DNA from: Bisporella sp. PMI_857
Taxonomy: Eukaryota; Ascomycota; Leotiomycetes; Helotiales; Helotiaceae
Length of the DNA stretch: 64,000 nt
Assembly: GCA_021307315.1 (NCBI GenBank)
Contig: JAJSPD010000088.1
Location: 1-64,000, forward strand
Direction: 5' to 3'
Shown: one piece after another, positions 1-10,202 of the stretch
Numbering within the stretch: the first letter of the stretch is position 1
How the letters are laid out: each line of letters opens with the position of its first letter
Notes under the pieces: generated by a model
Seen by the model: only the letters and a program-made list of their open reading frames with translations
Told to the model about the DNA's origin: nothing
Databases searched by the model: none
Translations under genes and position numbers: made by a program

Positions 1-90
1 AAGGATTGGGAGAAGCCTGAGAACTTGTTGTTTATTGGTCATGTAATACAGCCAATGTACTCTGTAGATGACGATGATGAAAGGGGGTAA
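1..90 (+). CDS. Possible 3' end of a gene cut by the left window edge
   Basis: Frame 1 is open from the first base for 29 codons and ends at TAA (88-90), with an acidic end (VDDDDERG). It is too short to assign. It could be the C-terminus of a gene lying to the left, or chance. I recognise no motif. Confidence 0.2.
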   Translation, partial: KDWEKPENLLFIGHVIQPMYSVDDDDERG

Positions 91-273
91 CTCGCGTGAT
101 TGACTTCAAGGGTTAGAAGCGAAACTGCAGTTTGTACTTAAACTAGCTAAGTTTAAACAGTCCGTACACCGAAAAATGTCAAACTAGATCGTACAGATTT
201 TAGAAATTAGCAAACGGACTAGTTCCTGAAAATTTATCCCGTATACGGACTGTTGAAACTACTGGATACAACT

Positions 274-315
274 GCTACAGCCTGTAACCGTGCCTAACCG
301 ACTTTGGCTGTTACA
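274..315 (+). repeat. 3' terminal fragment of the TGTAAC...GTTACA LTR family
   Basis: This 42-bp stretch ends GGCTGTTACA and closely matches the last 40 bp of the solo LTR at 42479-42841, and more loosely the LTR at 59666-60074. The rest of the LTR is not recognisable upstream, so this is a fragment. Confidence 0.5.
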
Positions 316-529
316 GTATCCAAAGGGGGGTTGCACAGACTTATGGTCAATATGGTCAATATGGTCGATTTAAGTTGCCCCTTAAGTCAGTTGTAATAGC
401 TCGAACTATGGAATTATTCCTTTAACCGCCGGAGTGTTCAGATCTCGCTTAAAGTGAAGGATTTAGCTAATCAGAACGTTTCTTTAAATTATTATTCCTT
501 ACCACTAACTAGCCAAAAAGGAACATTAT

Positions 530-829
530 ACGAAGCTCTGGCCCAAAAGTATTGATACGCGCTAGCAGGGGCAAGTCAAAAGTAGTTTAGAAGGTAGGCT
601 AGCCGGGCAACCACGAGAAGCCTATAAGTAAGAATGGTGGAAATCTTACGGGCAGATAACTTAGCGGTTATACGCTATAATTTAGCGAGTAAGCCCTGTA
701 ATGATCACTAAAGTAAAGAAGTCTGCAGTATGTCTAGGCTATGAGGCCGTTGCTCCGCCAGCACCACCCCCTGTCACTTTCTCCCTCCCCTTGCTAGCGC
801 AGTATCAATACTTTTGGGCAGAGCTTCGT
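530..829. mobile_element. MITE-like element with about 43-bp inverted repeats
   Basis: Bases 530-571 are nearly the reverse complement of 787-829. Both arms hold the core CCCAAAAGTATTGATAC plus flanking CGAAGCTCTG, and weaker similarity continues about 25 bp outward. No transposase is encoded between the arms, which suggests a non-autonomous inverted-repeat element of at least 300 bp. No clear target duplication was seen. Confidence 0.6.
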
Positions 830-990
830 ACTCTTATTCCGTTTACTAATCGGTTGAGATCAAAGCGTTCACGTTGAAGTCTTCAACTAGGCAGGAATCT
901 ATAAGTTAATACATTGCATAGGCAGGCCATGTCTCTTCTTTGTTAAATTCAATTTGATTGCTGATAATGTTATTGATTGTGGTGGGGCAG

Positions 991-1257
991 AATGCCTGCT
1001 TTGTCTGGATCCACACCTGATGACCTGCGTTGTCCGGATCCACACCTGATGACCTGCGTTGTCCGGATCCACACTTGATGACCTGCTTGGTCCGGATCCA
1101 CACCTGATGACCCACTTGTCCGGATCCACACTTGATGACCTACTTGTCCGGATCCACACCCGATGACTTGCTTTGTTTAGACCCACACTCGATGACCTGC
1201 TTTGTTTAGATCCACACTCGATGACCTGCTTTGTTTAGATCCCCACTTGATGCCTGC
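991..1257. repeat. 29-bp minisatellite, about 9 copies
   Basis: About nine tandem copies of a 28-30 bp unit containing GGATCCACACCTGATGACCT. The last three copies share the variant CTTTGTTTAGA in place of CGTTGTCCGGA, so the array has two sub-blocks. Reading frames across it on the minus strand only translate the repeat and are not taken as genes. Confidence 0.85.
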
Positions 1258-2258
1258 ATTTACTGGTGCACACTAAATTTTCAAGGTGCCCGCATGTTAG
1301 CGTTGAAGTGGGACCTGAAAGTTCGTGCTGACCACAAGCAAAAAGTGGGGACGAGGGACGATGTTAACCCTAACCCATGCTCTAGACCATCTGCGTTATG
1401 GGATGGGAAGGAAGATGACATTTCTGAGGTGACAACTAGATTGGATACCATTACCATCAATAGATTATAGCAAGACCAATTTCATTAAGGCCGTTTCACG
1501 CGCCGGCGCACATTTCGTGCAATCTACCGCTTGGGATTCTGAGATGTCTTCTGCAGAGTCCCGCCATCCTCGTTGAATCGTGTTGGCGCCTAAATTTTTG
1601 GATGAGGAAATGCGTCAATTAACTGGGGAGTCGCTTTTGTCAGCCAACATGGCCAAACCTGGTGATGCATTCAAAGAGAGCTGATTACTTAGTAATGTGC
1701 TTTGGGCGACAATATTATGGACGAACATTCATAGTGTCAGTGGGATGTCAAGCACGAGGACCCTACATCTTCCCCTCACCAATTGTGCCCCTCTGAATTT
1801 CCACAGAGGTTTGTTGCACATACAGTATTTTGGAAAGAGAATGTGGTTTCTGCAGGCCTTTTTTAAATGTTTTATTGCACGTAACTTAACTTAGCATGAT
1901 GAAGGATCTGGGTATAGAGCATTACGACGAAAGCAGGACCTGCCGTAGCAATCATTTTGAAGCCGTGTATGTACGGTAGTTAGACGTATTTCCAGGTGAT
2001 TTTGAATCGACCACTTGGATCCACATGAAGCGACAACTGCGCACCCAATTGAAGCTCATATTGAAGCTACCTAAAAGCTCGCTGCTGCTGCCTTGTAAAG
2101 AAAAAAACGAATAGAACCTTAAATAACATCATCCACTCACCTCTGCAATCTAATTCCACTTCCGATAATTCTTGCACTGACTATATTGGATGGCGGCGCA
2201 CAGCGATTAAGAGTTTTCACCCGTACATCGTCCAAGTCAAACTATTACTCCATACTAT
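1258..2258. other. No recognisable gene
   Basis: Only short frames broken by stops. No repeat, domain or splice-compatible gene was recognised. Confidence 0.4.
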
Positions 2259-3260
2259 TCACTCCTCGCTATGCCTCTTTCCACTTTTCCTTTCATGTAA
2301 ACAGAAATCTACTATCCGGGCAGCAACCGCAAAAAGCATGCAACCTACAGCAGCCCAAGTCAGTTTCAAGAATCCTGCCCCCTTATTGGCGAACACTCCA
2401 ATATTATTCCCATATCGGTTGATCAATCCTGTAGCCTTATCTAGGACAACTGTCACAGCAATGCTTGCAATCAGTATTGCCAAGGAAGAAATGCTGAGCC
2501 CACAATTGCCCCAAAAAACAAGTCGCTTGGTCTGATGGAAGAGGCTGATCAAAGTAGTAATAATAGCAAACCCGGCGCCGATAAGGCCAGTGACATAAAA
2601 TATAAACGTTGCATCTGAAGCCATACTGAGCGCATTAAGACCGTCTTGTATCATGTCAGGCCATTGGATATCAGAAAGATCGATATCTAACGGGCCAGCT
2701 AGCAGTTCTTGACTCAGCTGCCCTGTAATGTTAAAGTGATCTATGAAACATCTGTCAGTAGTCTCTGGCACAAGAATTTCTGTGCATACGAACACATAGG
2801 CTTGGCAACTGAACAATTTTCGACTCTTTTTCCTGCGTCGTCGGTAGCGTTTGGTTCAAACTTTCCATAGCACATGTCCATTAGATGTAAGCTATACCAA
2901 TCGTGAATTCCGAGTTCATCAGTAATCTTATCCACAACATTGTTTGTGATATTGCTTAACTCGCCCATAACTTCGTCTTCAACATCATTCGCCAGATTCG
3001 TCAAGAATAACCCAGCTGATCCTGTTGTTGGAGCTGTGATTGCTGGAGTTGATTTACGAGCAAATATGTCATGGCCAAGAGTAGAAGTGTTAAGCTTAAA
3101 GTAATAGTTAGTAATCAATTTGCTAAAGAAGAAAGAAACATACCGTGATGAGATAATAATCCTCCATGAAACCATTTTTATGTCCTGCAAAAAGACATAA
3201 CGTAGAGAGAATCAAGGCGATGACCGTACCAGCCATTGAAAAGTGTATTATAATACCCAT
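2259..3260 (-). CDS. SUR7/PalI family integral membrane protein
   Basis: A four-pass membrane protein of the fungal SUR7/PalI (claudin-like) family. Known members sit in cortical membrane patches (eisosome/MCC) or help pH sensing. Proposed model: exons 3260-3144, 3094-2794 and 2740-2259, giving 900 nt and 299 aa. Intron 1 has GTATGT, TTACTAAC and TTTAAG. Intron 2 uses a less usual GTTCGT donor, chosen because it keeps phase and joins the two halves as the family predicts. Features seen: an N-terminal hydrophobic segment (about residues 9-26), a long extracellular region with the family's LNTS and WYSLHLMDMCYG motifs, then three hydrophobic segments in the last 130 residues, with the typical INRYGNNIGV. 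The tail is basic (HERKSGKRH). Family call is firm; the exact intron 2 donor is less sure. Confidence 0.85.
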
Positions 3261-4851
3261 TTTCTACTAGCCTCGAAGTTCATTAGCAATTTTGAGCGAT
3301 ATACGTATAGTATTACAGTAGATGCAATGCAACGCCTTTATATATCTCTGCTACTGTGCACCCCGGAAGCCGCTAGATTTGGCGCAAGAAAATTGAGATT
3401 CTGAAGTCGCCAGGAAAACAGTAACCAAATATTCCTAATAAAAAAGTTAGATTCTTAAGGGCTTGCTTACAAAAGAGCTTAAAAACTAGTAAGTATAGTT
3501 AAAAATAATTGTCGCTATTTATAGCCCAGAATAATGTGCTTTTATTTAGATTCAGTGCTATAATAGGATTCGTCTCGCAGGGGTGTCGGTTAAATGGCTA
3601 TGTCCGTTCCTACTGGCAGAAAACCTTGGCCTCGCCCATCTCCAAACATTTGACAGCTCTTTTCCCACAAAATTGGATAAAGTGTCATAGGATGGGAGCG
3701 AAAGGGAAGTTGATCCTTAGCTGGATCAGTATACACTATCGGGAACCACATTGTCCGCCATTTCGGGCCATGAGCACGACTCGTCTTGGTGGAAGCGATG
3801 CACACTGCATTAGAAGGGTATGGACGCACCGAATGTGTCAAACAAATATGGTGGAAACTCCATCCAACCATTAGTTGGCGCGTCGGATTCTCGCCTCATC
3901 AACTCAAAGCTTTTTTGCAGGACAACTCGATACGACCTGCTGCCTCACCTACGGCTCCCTTGCCCATCGTCCAACGAAGCTATCGAAGGACATTTTAGTT
4001 CCAGTGACAAAATGAGGCGGAGTAACCTCCTCGTCGACTGTAAATATCGCCTTCATTCCGTGTTGACAAAACCGACTCTCGCCTCTTCTTAGACCAGCCT
4101 TTGGGTAAGCTCTGGAGAGTTTTTATTGCACTTGAGCATTGCTTGGTAATACCCAAGTTAAACTGCTCCATATCCAGAGCATGGAGGGACGAAAGGGAAG
4201 AGTGTATTGCAATCTTGTGATGATTTCCCCCAATATGCTTTGTGGTTGTTGCCTGTGAGGCTCTCGCATTCGCTAGTGTGCCTATACGATGTCTCAAGAA
4301 GTCAGCACACCCACCTAGTTCTGCTACAGCTGAAAGAAGGAATTTATGGGGCAGTTACAAGCACGCTATACTTTTATTTGGCCTGAAAGTCCCACCGCCT
4401 TGCAAGGGGTGTGCTTGACTAGGAGAGCTGGGTTGTTCGCTAGACTATACCGATCGTACCAATGCGGCCAGACGATAGACCATTCCACCAATTCGCATAA
4501 AGCCCAGCCATGACCGCTACCACCGCTGCCATTTTCGGCCACAAGATCCTCGTTTCGTTCCTCACAATCATCACAAAACAGCGCCAAATCCAGCAGGCAA
4601 AGCAACGTAGTGAAAATAGGTACACATGATGGACCCATCCAGAAAGTGTGCTATAGCTGGTGCTTCCGCTCAGATTTGGCCGTGCATGGACGGCATGAGA
4701 AGGGACACGAAGTGCGTTTGGAAGAAAGAAAGTAGAAGAGCGCGAGGAGCATGGAAAGGATATTTGCTGTAGAAATGTAGGAGGATTTAATGACTAGATC
4801 GAAGGTTTTTCGGAGGGTTGTATTCAGTGTTGTCAGTAGTGTGCCGTAATA
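3261..4851. other. Intergenic, no gene supported
   Basis: Overlapping short frames at 3.5-4.6 kb lie on both strands, but none shows a known domain, splice-compatible neighbours or consistent coding character. Confidence 0.35.
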
Positions 4852-5054
4852 TGTCGAATCAGGAACTATAATTTGCCACTTACTCTCCTTACGCGGCTCT
4901 TAAGAGCTGAGCCGTCATCATTCGTAATGACTTACGCACTCCTCTTACATATAAGAGGAGCTTGCTTCCTGTATGTAGAAAACTTCAGAGATCAATCAAT
5001 CGTTCATTGCATACTTTGTGAACTCCCTGAATCAATATAATATTTACCACTACA
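4852..5054 (+). mobile_element. Solo LTR, 203 bp, flanked by 6-bp direct repeats
   Basis: The element starts TGTCGAATCAGG and ends CCACTACA. It is flanked on both sides by GTAATA (4846-4851 and 5055-5060), the mark of retrotransposon insertion followed by LTR-LTR recombination. A TATAAGAGGAG promoter-like stretch lies inside. An inverted, less intact copy is at 59430-59633. Confidence 0.75.
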
Positions 5055-6189
5055 GTAATACAATACTGTTGGTATAAGGTCCATGTGAATGCCCACAACG
5101 CACAGACCACCACATGAATGTATTTATTAAGTTCTCGCACGTAGATTTAGAACTTAGAACAATCAAGAACAAGTCAACCACCTGCAACGAGCATATATAG
5201 CACTGCGCTGAGATCGCGGTGCTACGTGCCCCGTGGGTAACCGACTTATGCAATTGGAAGTCATCATGCGAAGAAGTATCACAGAAAGTGATACAAACAC
5301 TTACCTCGGCACACAAAAGTGGTGATAATCTCCAACTTTCTCTTCTTTTTCATTAGCGTTATAATCTTCGATATGGAGCTTTCTATAGGCTCTCAATTTA
5401 GTGATATAAGTTCTGCGAAAGTGACGATTAAGGAAAGCCACTCATTCTGATAAAAAACGCTTTAATGTCGTTTGCAAGAAGACCGACTATAAAATCCATA
5501 TTAGAGCTACGAATCCCAAGAAGAATAGGGTCCATATAACTCATTTATACCTCATACTTATAGCTCCTAATTTAAGCTCCCTGGCGCAGCTTATATCGGG
5601 TGAAGCACGCTGTCCTGGAAGAGAAGTATGGCGACGAAGCACCTTGACTGAGTGAAGCACTGAGTGATGGTCATCGCTTGTCTCTTATTAGCACAATGTG
5701 CAGGTAGAATGTCCCATGGGTTAGGTCGCCTGCTCGTTGTGGGAGGGCCTCGGTTAGGGTAGATTGTTCTGATTAACGGGTAGATATCTGTTGAAGTTTC
5801 TGCTTTAAAACCTTAATTGCGATGGACTACGGGAGAATGTGACCAAGAGTCTCATGCTGGCGCTTTGAAGGGCTCGAGGGCAGGCTTTGAGAAGGCCCAT
5901 CGAGAATAACTTATGAAGGGCTCGTCCACATTCTTAGACGCTTTCGGACAATACTGATTGCGAAGCGTTCTCCTTACCAGCATTATACAAGATATGTTGA
6001 TTACTGTACAAGATAGACTGACAATACTTACCATTCAAAATCCCTCTAAGTCGACAAGACACTTGATGACATAACCATTTTACGCTCCACTGATGACCGG
6101 GACAAATGATGCTTATCCCATTACCAACTCAAAATTCGCGGTCGAGGATATACTCAGTTAATCAGTACAAGTAACCACTTCTTACACAA
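5055..6189. other. Intergenic, no gene supported
   Basis: AT-rich sequence without a convincing reading frame, repeat or RNA gene. Confidence 0.35.
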
Positions 6190-7029
6190 ATGTCGCTAGA
6201 GAATTTATTTTTACGTTGCTTGCTCATTCATCCCATATTATCTTCCACGATTCTTCACTTAGATTTAATTGACCGGATAAATTTGATGAGGACATGCCGT
6301 CAGGCTTATACGTCAGTAAATTATACACTTGGTCCATACGATATTGACAAGTATCTCTCAACCTACATACAGAATCCAGCTTCGTTCAGACATCTCTTGA
6401 AAGAAACGGGGGCAGTAGTGGCGGGGGGGATGATAGACACATACCGTGGACTCCCCGACGCAGATGATCACTGCACCATGTACTTGCCGGCAATGCTTAA
6501 GCCAACCAGGAACTCTTTCGATGAGGCCACCTATGAGAGATCGATCTTGCGTATATGGAGCTACTTTCATCAGGTAGGAGCTGTTCTGCAGCCAGACACA
6601 AGCAATCTCAAGTTCTGCCAGAATACATTCATTTTCAATAATATCAAGTTGGTGTTGCTACACAAAACATGGAACGACCCAGTCATTCAAAACAAACTCA
6701 AGCATAGAGCGTTGTTGACCCACACCGGCTCGTATATCATGGACCGGAAAGGGTTTTGTGCTAGTTTAAAAGATCCTCGGAAATGCTGGTACGATACAAG
6801 AGTCGTAGAAGCAGTGTTATATCTTACGAAAAGTACATTTAGACCGGCACGAAAGGAGCTCGAAAAGTTCAGCAGGCTTGAAATGCTGGCGGCCGACGAG
6901 AAAGCACTGAAAATATGTATACAATATTTTTGTCTGCAGAGCGCCACACGGCATATTGATGCGCTGAAGTTGCGACATGCGCTACATTCTTGGATAACTG
7001 TACCCAGGAGATCAAAGATCCAAACCTAG
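6190..7029 (+). CDS. F-box-like hypothetical protein, 279 aa
   Basis: Single uninterrupted frame. Residues about 12-42 (IHPILSSTILHLDLIDRINL followed by MRTCRQAY) have the leucine pattern of a fungal F-box-like segment, which in known proteins recruits substrates to SCF ubiquitin ligases. It is followed by a stretch (DKYLSTYIQNPASFRHLLKE, then TGAVVAGG) resembling fungal F-box proteins that read 'FR.L...TGA.ISGS'. The later part is basic, with no domain I recognise. The F-box call is weak and the biochemical role unknown. Confidence 0.55.
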   Translation: MSLENLFLRCLLIHPILSSTILHLDLIDRINLMRTCRQAYTSVNYTLGPYDIDKYLSTYIQNPASFRHLLKETGAVVAGGMIDTYRGLPDADDHCTMYLPAMLKPTRNSFDEATYERSILRIWSYFHQVGAVLQPDTSNLKFCQNTFIFNNIKLVLLHKTWNDPVIQNKLKHRALLTHTGSYIMDRKGFCASLKDPRKCWYDTRVVEAVLYLTKSTFRPARKELEKFSRLEMLAADEKALKICIQYFCLQSATRHIDALKLRHALHSWITVPRRSKIQT

Positions 7030-8199
7030 CTGCGTCTCATTCACAACTCACAGTAGAAGTCAACGCAAATTAGAGTGACCATATTTGACGATGCCCAGCC
7101 AATGGTCACTATTCAGAATCATGTCCGAGTGGATCCTTGTGTACACCTCGCAAATCAAAGTCGGCAGCACAATTCTGAGATTTACACAAATCGCTCAGAA
7201 ATATGGAGCAATTATTGAGAACAGGATTATATTGGGTGAGAACTAATTTTCGGGTTCCACGTATGGAAAGGGTGAGGGGTCAACTTGGAAGAGCCTGTCT
7301 GTACCGTCCCTTCGCCAAAGTTGTGTATCATTATAGATATAAAGCTGATTCATCGGGAGCACACCATAAAGTATTAGAGTCTAGTTTCGGCACAGGATAA
7401 AGCATCTCCGTAATATGGCGCGATATGAGAGGTGTTGAATTCATCTTATCTCCATCAAGAGTTCTTGCTGCTCTCTGTCTAACATATTCGATAAGGCGCT
7501 CGATAAAGGGAATAATGATGTTGATTAGAATGGGCTTTTTGCCTGGCAATTGCCTGTAGCTTCGTTGCTTCATCTAGAATTATCGTGTCGTGCTCGAGGT
7601 AGTTCTGAGTCGATGCGCCAGAAAGGAAAGGAAAGTGACGCGTAACAATCGACTTTTTGACGCGCTTTTCACGTTGATTCCCCAAAATTTCATATGAACG
7701 GAGGGAGACTTTTTTTTCATACCATTTCGGATCCAACGAGCTGCTAATTAATGCTGAAAGCGTCGTATTGGTCAAGTTGCTGACACGCGCTGGGATTCAT
7801 TGCGAGCCATACTCCGAAGACGGCACTTGGCCTGCTTAGCATCCTGCGACTAACGTCAATAGTCGGCTCCCATGGACAAACATTCCAAGTCTTTACTCGC
7901 GCCCATGAATAAAACTGATATAAATAGCGGGCGTGTGTCTTCCGGCATGGAACTTCGATGGCTACCTGCGAAGGCCAGGAATCGGATCAGGCACTTCGGC
8001 TGACCTTCGGTTCAATTCTCGTTCGGCTTCTGGACGTCACGTCGCGTCGCGCGTGCTCGTTCTGACTTCCCAATTTTATTTTCCCCCTGAGAGCGATGGC
8101 ATGACGGGCGACATAACAACGCCTACATCCCCATGATTGTCGCATGCCTGCGGTGGTGCTTGAAGGGGCGATTGAATCCCGCACACAAAACTGCGAGTA
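7030..8199. other. Intergenic; possible decayed gene on minus strand at 7331-7775
   Basis: Two overlapping minus-strand frames (7775-7479 and 7573-7331) look like parts of one broken protein, changing frame near 7560 between ...DEATKLQAIARQK and PILINIIIPFIERLIEY. No family was recognised. The rest holds no supported feature. Confidence 0.25.
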
Positions 8200-9813
8200 A
8201 TGGAGACTGAAATATTATTGGTGCCCCCGGAGGAACGCTTCGAACCATGCGACTGTTGCGAATTCAATCCCACGGATTGGCACTGGAGGAATGCTACATT
8301 AACGATCCGGAAATGTATGGATACATGTGTTTATTGCGGGGAGAAATTTCCACGCGCCTCAAGATTACGAAGACATCTTAAGGACTCCCGAAAGCATAAA
8401 GATCAGCGACTCACCGTTGTGAAAGAAGACGCCGGCAGACGGCCTTGGAAGTGAGTCAAGACTCTTGTCATAATAGCAGCAGCTAATTCACGTGCGATTA
8501 ATAGAATCACCAAAACCCATAAAAATATCGACAATTGCAGTCCCAAACACAAGTCAAACGCCAGGTCAGACCACGCACCTAATTTCTTTACGAAGATCTC
8601 AACCCACGACGAACAAATACTCTACCTGGAAAGGGAAGGATTTGACAAGAGAGAGGTAGAAACGTTTCGCGGGCTCAAGCTGTCCGCCGCTGACGACATT
8701 CCGCTTGAGGTGAGGCAGCTCTGGGAGGAATATAATGGCGGGGTGCCTGAAATATTCGATGCTAGACGCTGTTGGGTGGCTACACCACCCACTGATGCTG
8801 AGCTGCTCGAAGCTACTATCGATCAGATCTATAAATCTAAGAGCGACCCATCTCTGGTCTGTTCCGTCATCCATAGAGGTGACCCCGATAATAACATCGG
8901 TCCTATGCGGGCCGTTGCACAATTAGCATTTCCGGACCTCTGGAACCCCTTGAAGCTGTTGGACCTCCGCCTTCCTATTGTTCGGAATGTTATGCTCAAA
9001 CTTCCGAAGGGTTTGAGCGCTGGCGCGTCGGAACCGGACAACTTGCAGATGATGCTTACTACAAAATATTCCTCAAGCGAGCTACATTTCGGTACAGTGT
9101 ATAATCTCCAGAAATTTCCTTAGGGCTGTATGCTGACGGATGTAGATAACGGAGAGGGCTTTTCTGTTATCCCTGGTGGGGCGGGTAAAAAGTTCTTCGC
9201 AACCTTTGTCAACAGCCCTCGGAATATAAAGCTCTTTAAAAGTACTGAGGGGAGAGAGGCAAAGCTTGATGAGATTGGGCGAGACATGGAAGGAGGCATC
9301 ACCTACACAATTGACTCTGGCGAAGCCATCTACTTGCCCTCGCACTGCTTTCACGCTGTATGGACAGGCAAAGGTTGCTTCCTTGTGTCGTTCGACTTTC
9401 TAAGACCAAAATCTGTCAAAGGGTACTCAAGGATCATATCTGCTGGGCTAGACAGATACATCGGAGAAAATCACCAGAGAGACTTGTTTGACCGGTTCCT
9501 GGCCGCCTTCGAGTTTGCCATAGAGAATGGCCGTGTGTATGATGCACTTTTCTCGTGGATTGAACTATTGGACCGCACAAGAGAATGGGCACGGGAGAAT
9601 CCTAAGTGGTCAAAGGAGGCGATAAGTTTATGTGAGGCATTTCTGTCATCATCCGCTTCGCGGGGCCAGATTTGTCCCTGTGGAGAGAGCCAGGGGAAGG
9701 AATTTCGGCAACACTTTCGAGTGTCTCATTTTCTTGCTGTCTCACGCAAGCCATGTTACGATGAGAAGAGTAAAAATCCTCGTAAGAGACGACATAGACA
9801 GTATAATGAATAA
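8200..9813 (+). CDS. JmjC-domain protein with N-terminal C2H2 zinc finger, 501 aa
   Basis: Proposed exons 8200-8450, 8505-9091 and 9146-9813 sum to 1506 nt. Introns are GTGAGT...TTAATAG and GTACAG...GCTGAC...TGTAG, 54 nt each. Residues about 42-66 form a zinc finger (CVYC...RRHLKDSRKH). The C-terminal half is a JmjC fold. The first iron motif reads ELHFDNGEGFSVIPGG, giving His-Phe-Asp with the Asp codon split by intron 2, and the distal histidine is in CFHAVWTGKG (about residue 347). These are the ligands of Fe(II)/2-oxoglutarate dioxygenases such as histone demethylases and hydroxylases; the substrate here is unknown. The tail has a second possible zinc site (CPCGESQ...HFRVSH) and a basic KNPRKRRHR stretch that may be nuclear. 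It is convergent with another JmjC gene at 10203-13157. Confidence 0.8.
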
Positions 9814-9964
9814 CTCTGAGTGAACGAAAAGACCCTTATTTTGCTGGCCCCTTGTAAAAGTATTATATTGCAAAGAGCTAGCAGGTCGCGAACTATTTTG
9901 CTCTCCTGACAATCTGAATTCCCTCATTTAGAGGTATCGAATACGTCGATCAACTCAGCTTAGG

Positions 9965-10088
9965 CAATTTGGTCAATATGGTCAATTTGGTCAATTCAGT
10001 CAACTTGGTCAATTCTGTCTATTTGGTCGGTTTTATCAACTTGGCCAATTAGTCAATTTGGTCAACTTAGTCAACTCGGTCAATTAGT
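9965..10088. repeat. Degenerate tandem repeat of TTGGTCAA
   Basis: About 13 imperfect 8-10 bp units of the type (T)TTGGTCAA, sitting between the 3' ends of two convergent genes. A short related run (TATGGTCAATATGGTCAA) occurs near 340-365. Confidence 0.8.
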
Positions 10089-10202
10089 CCCATGTAAGGC
10101 AGATCATGTGGATTGAACATTCTAGTTTTAAAGAGGTTATTAATTTTGGAATAGCCTATAATTATATACAGGTATATTGACTATAAAATATGGCTAATAC
10201 TA

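Noticed and set aside
899..1186. Two minus-strand open frames with repeated HQVWIRT-like peptides
   Set aside because: They only translate the 29-bp minisatellite in two frames; no independent support for coding.
991..1257. Possible CRISPR array
   Set aside because: Units are contiguous 28-30 bp tandem repeats without unique spacers, in a eukaryotic genome.
3509..4638. Cluster of overlapping 70-120 codon frames on both strands
   Set aside because: No domain, no consistent splice structure and no repeat relation; treated as chance frames.
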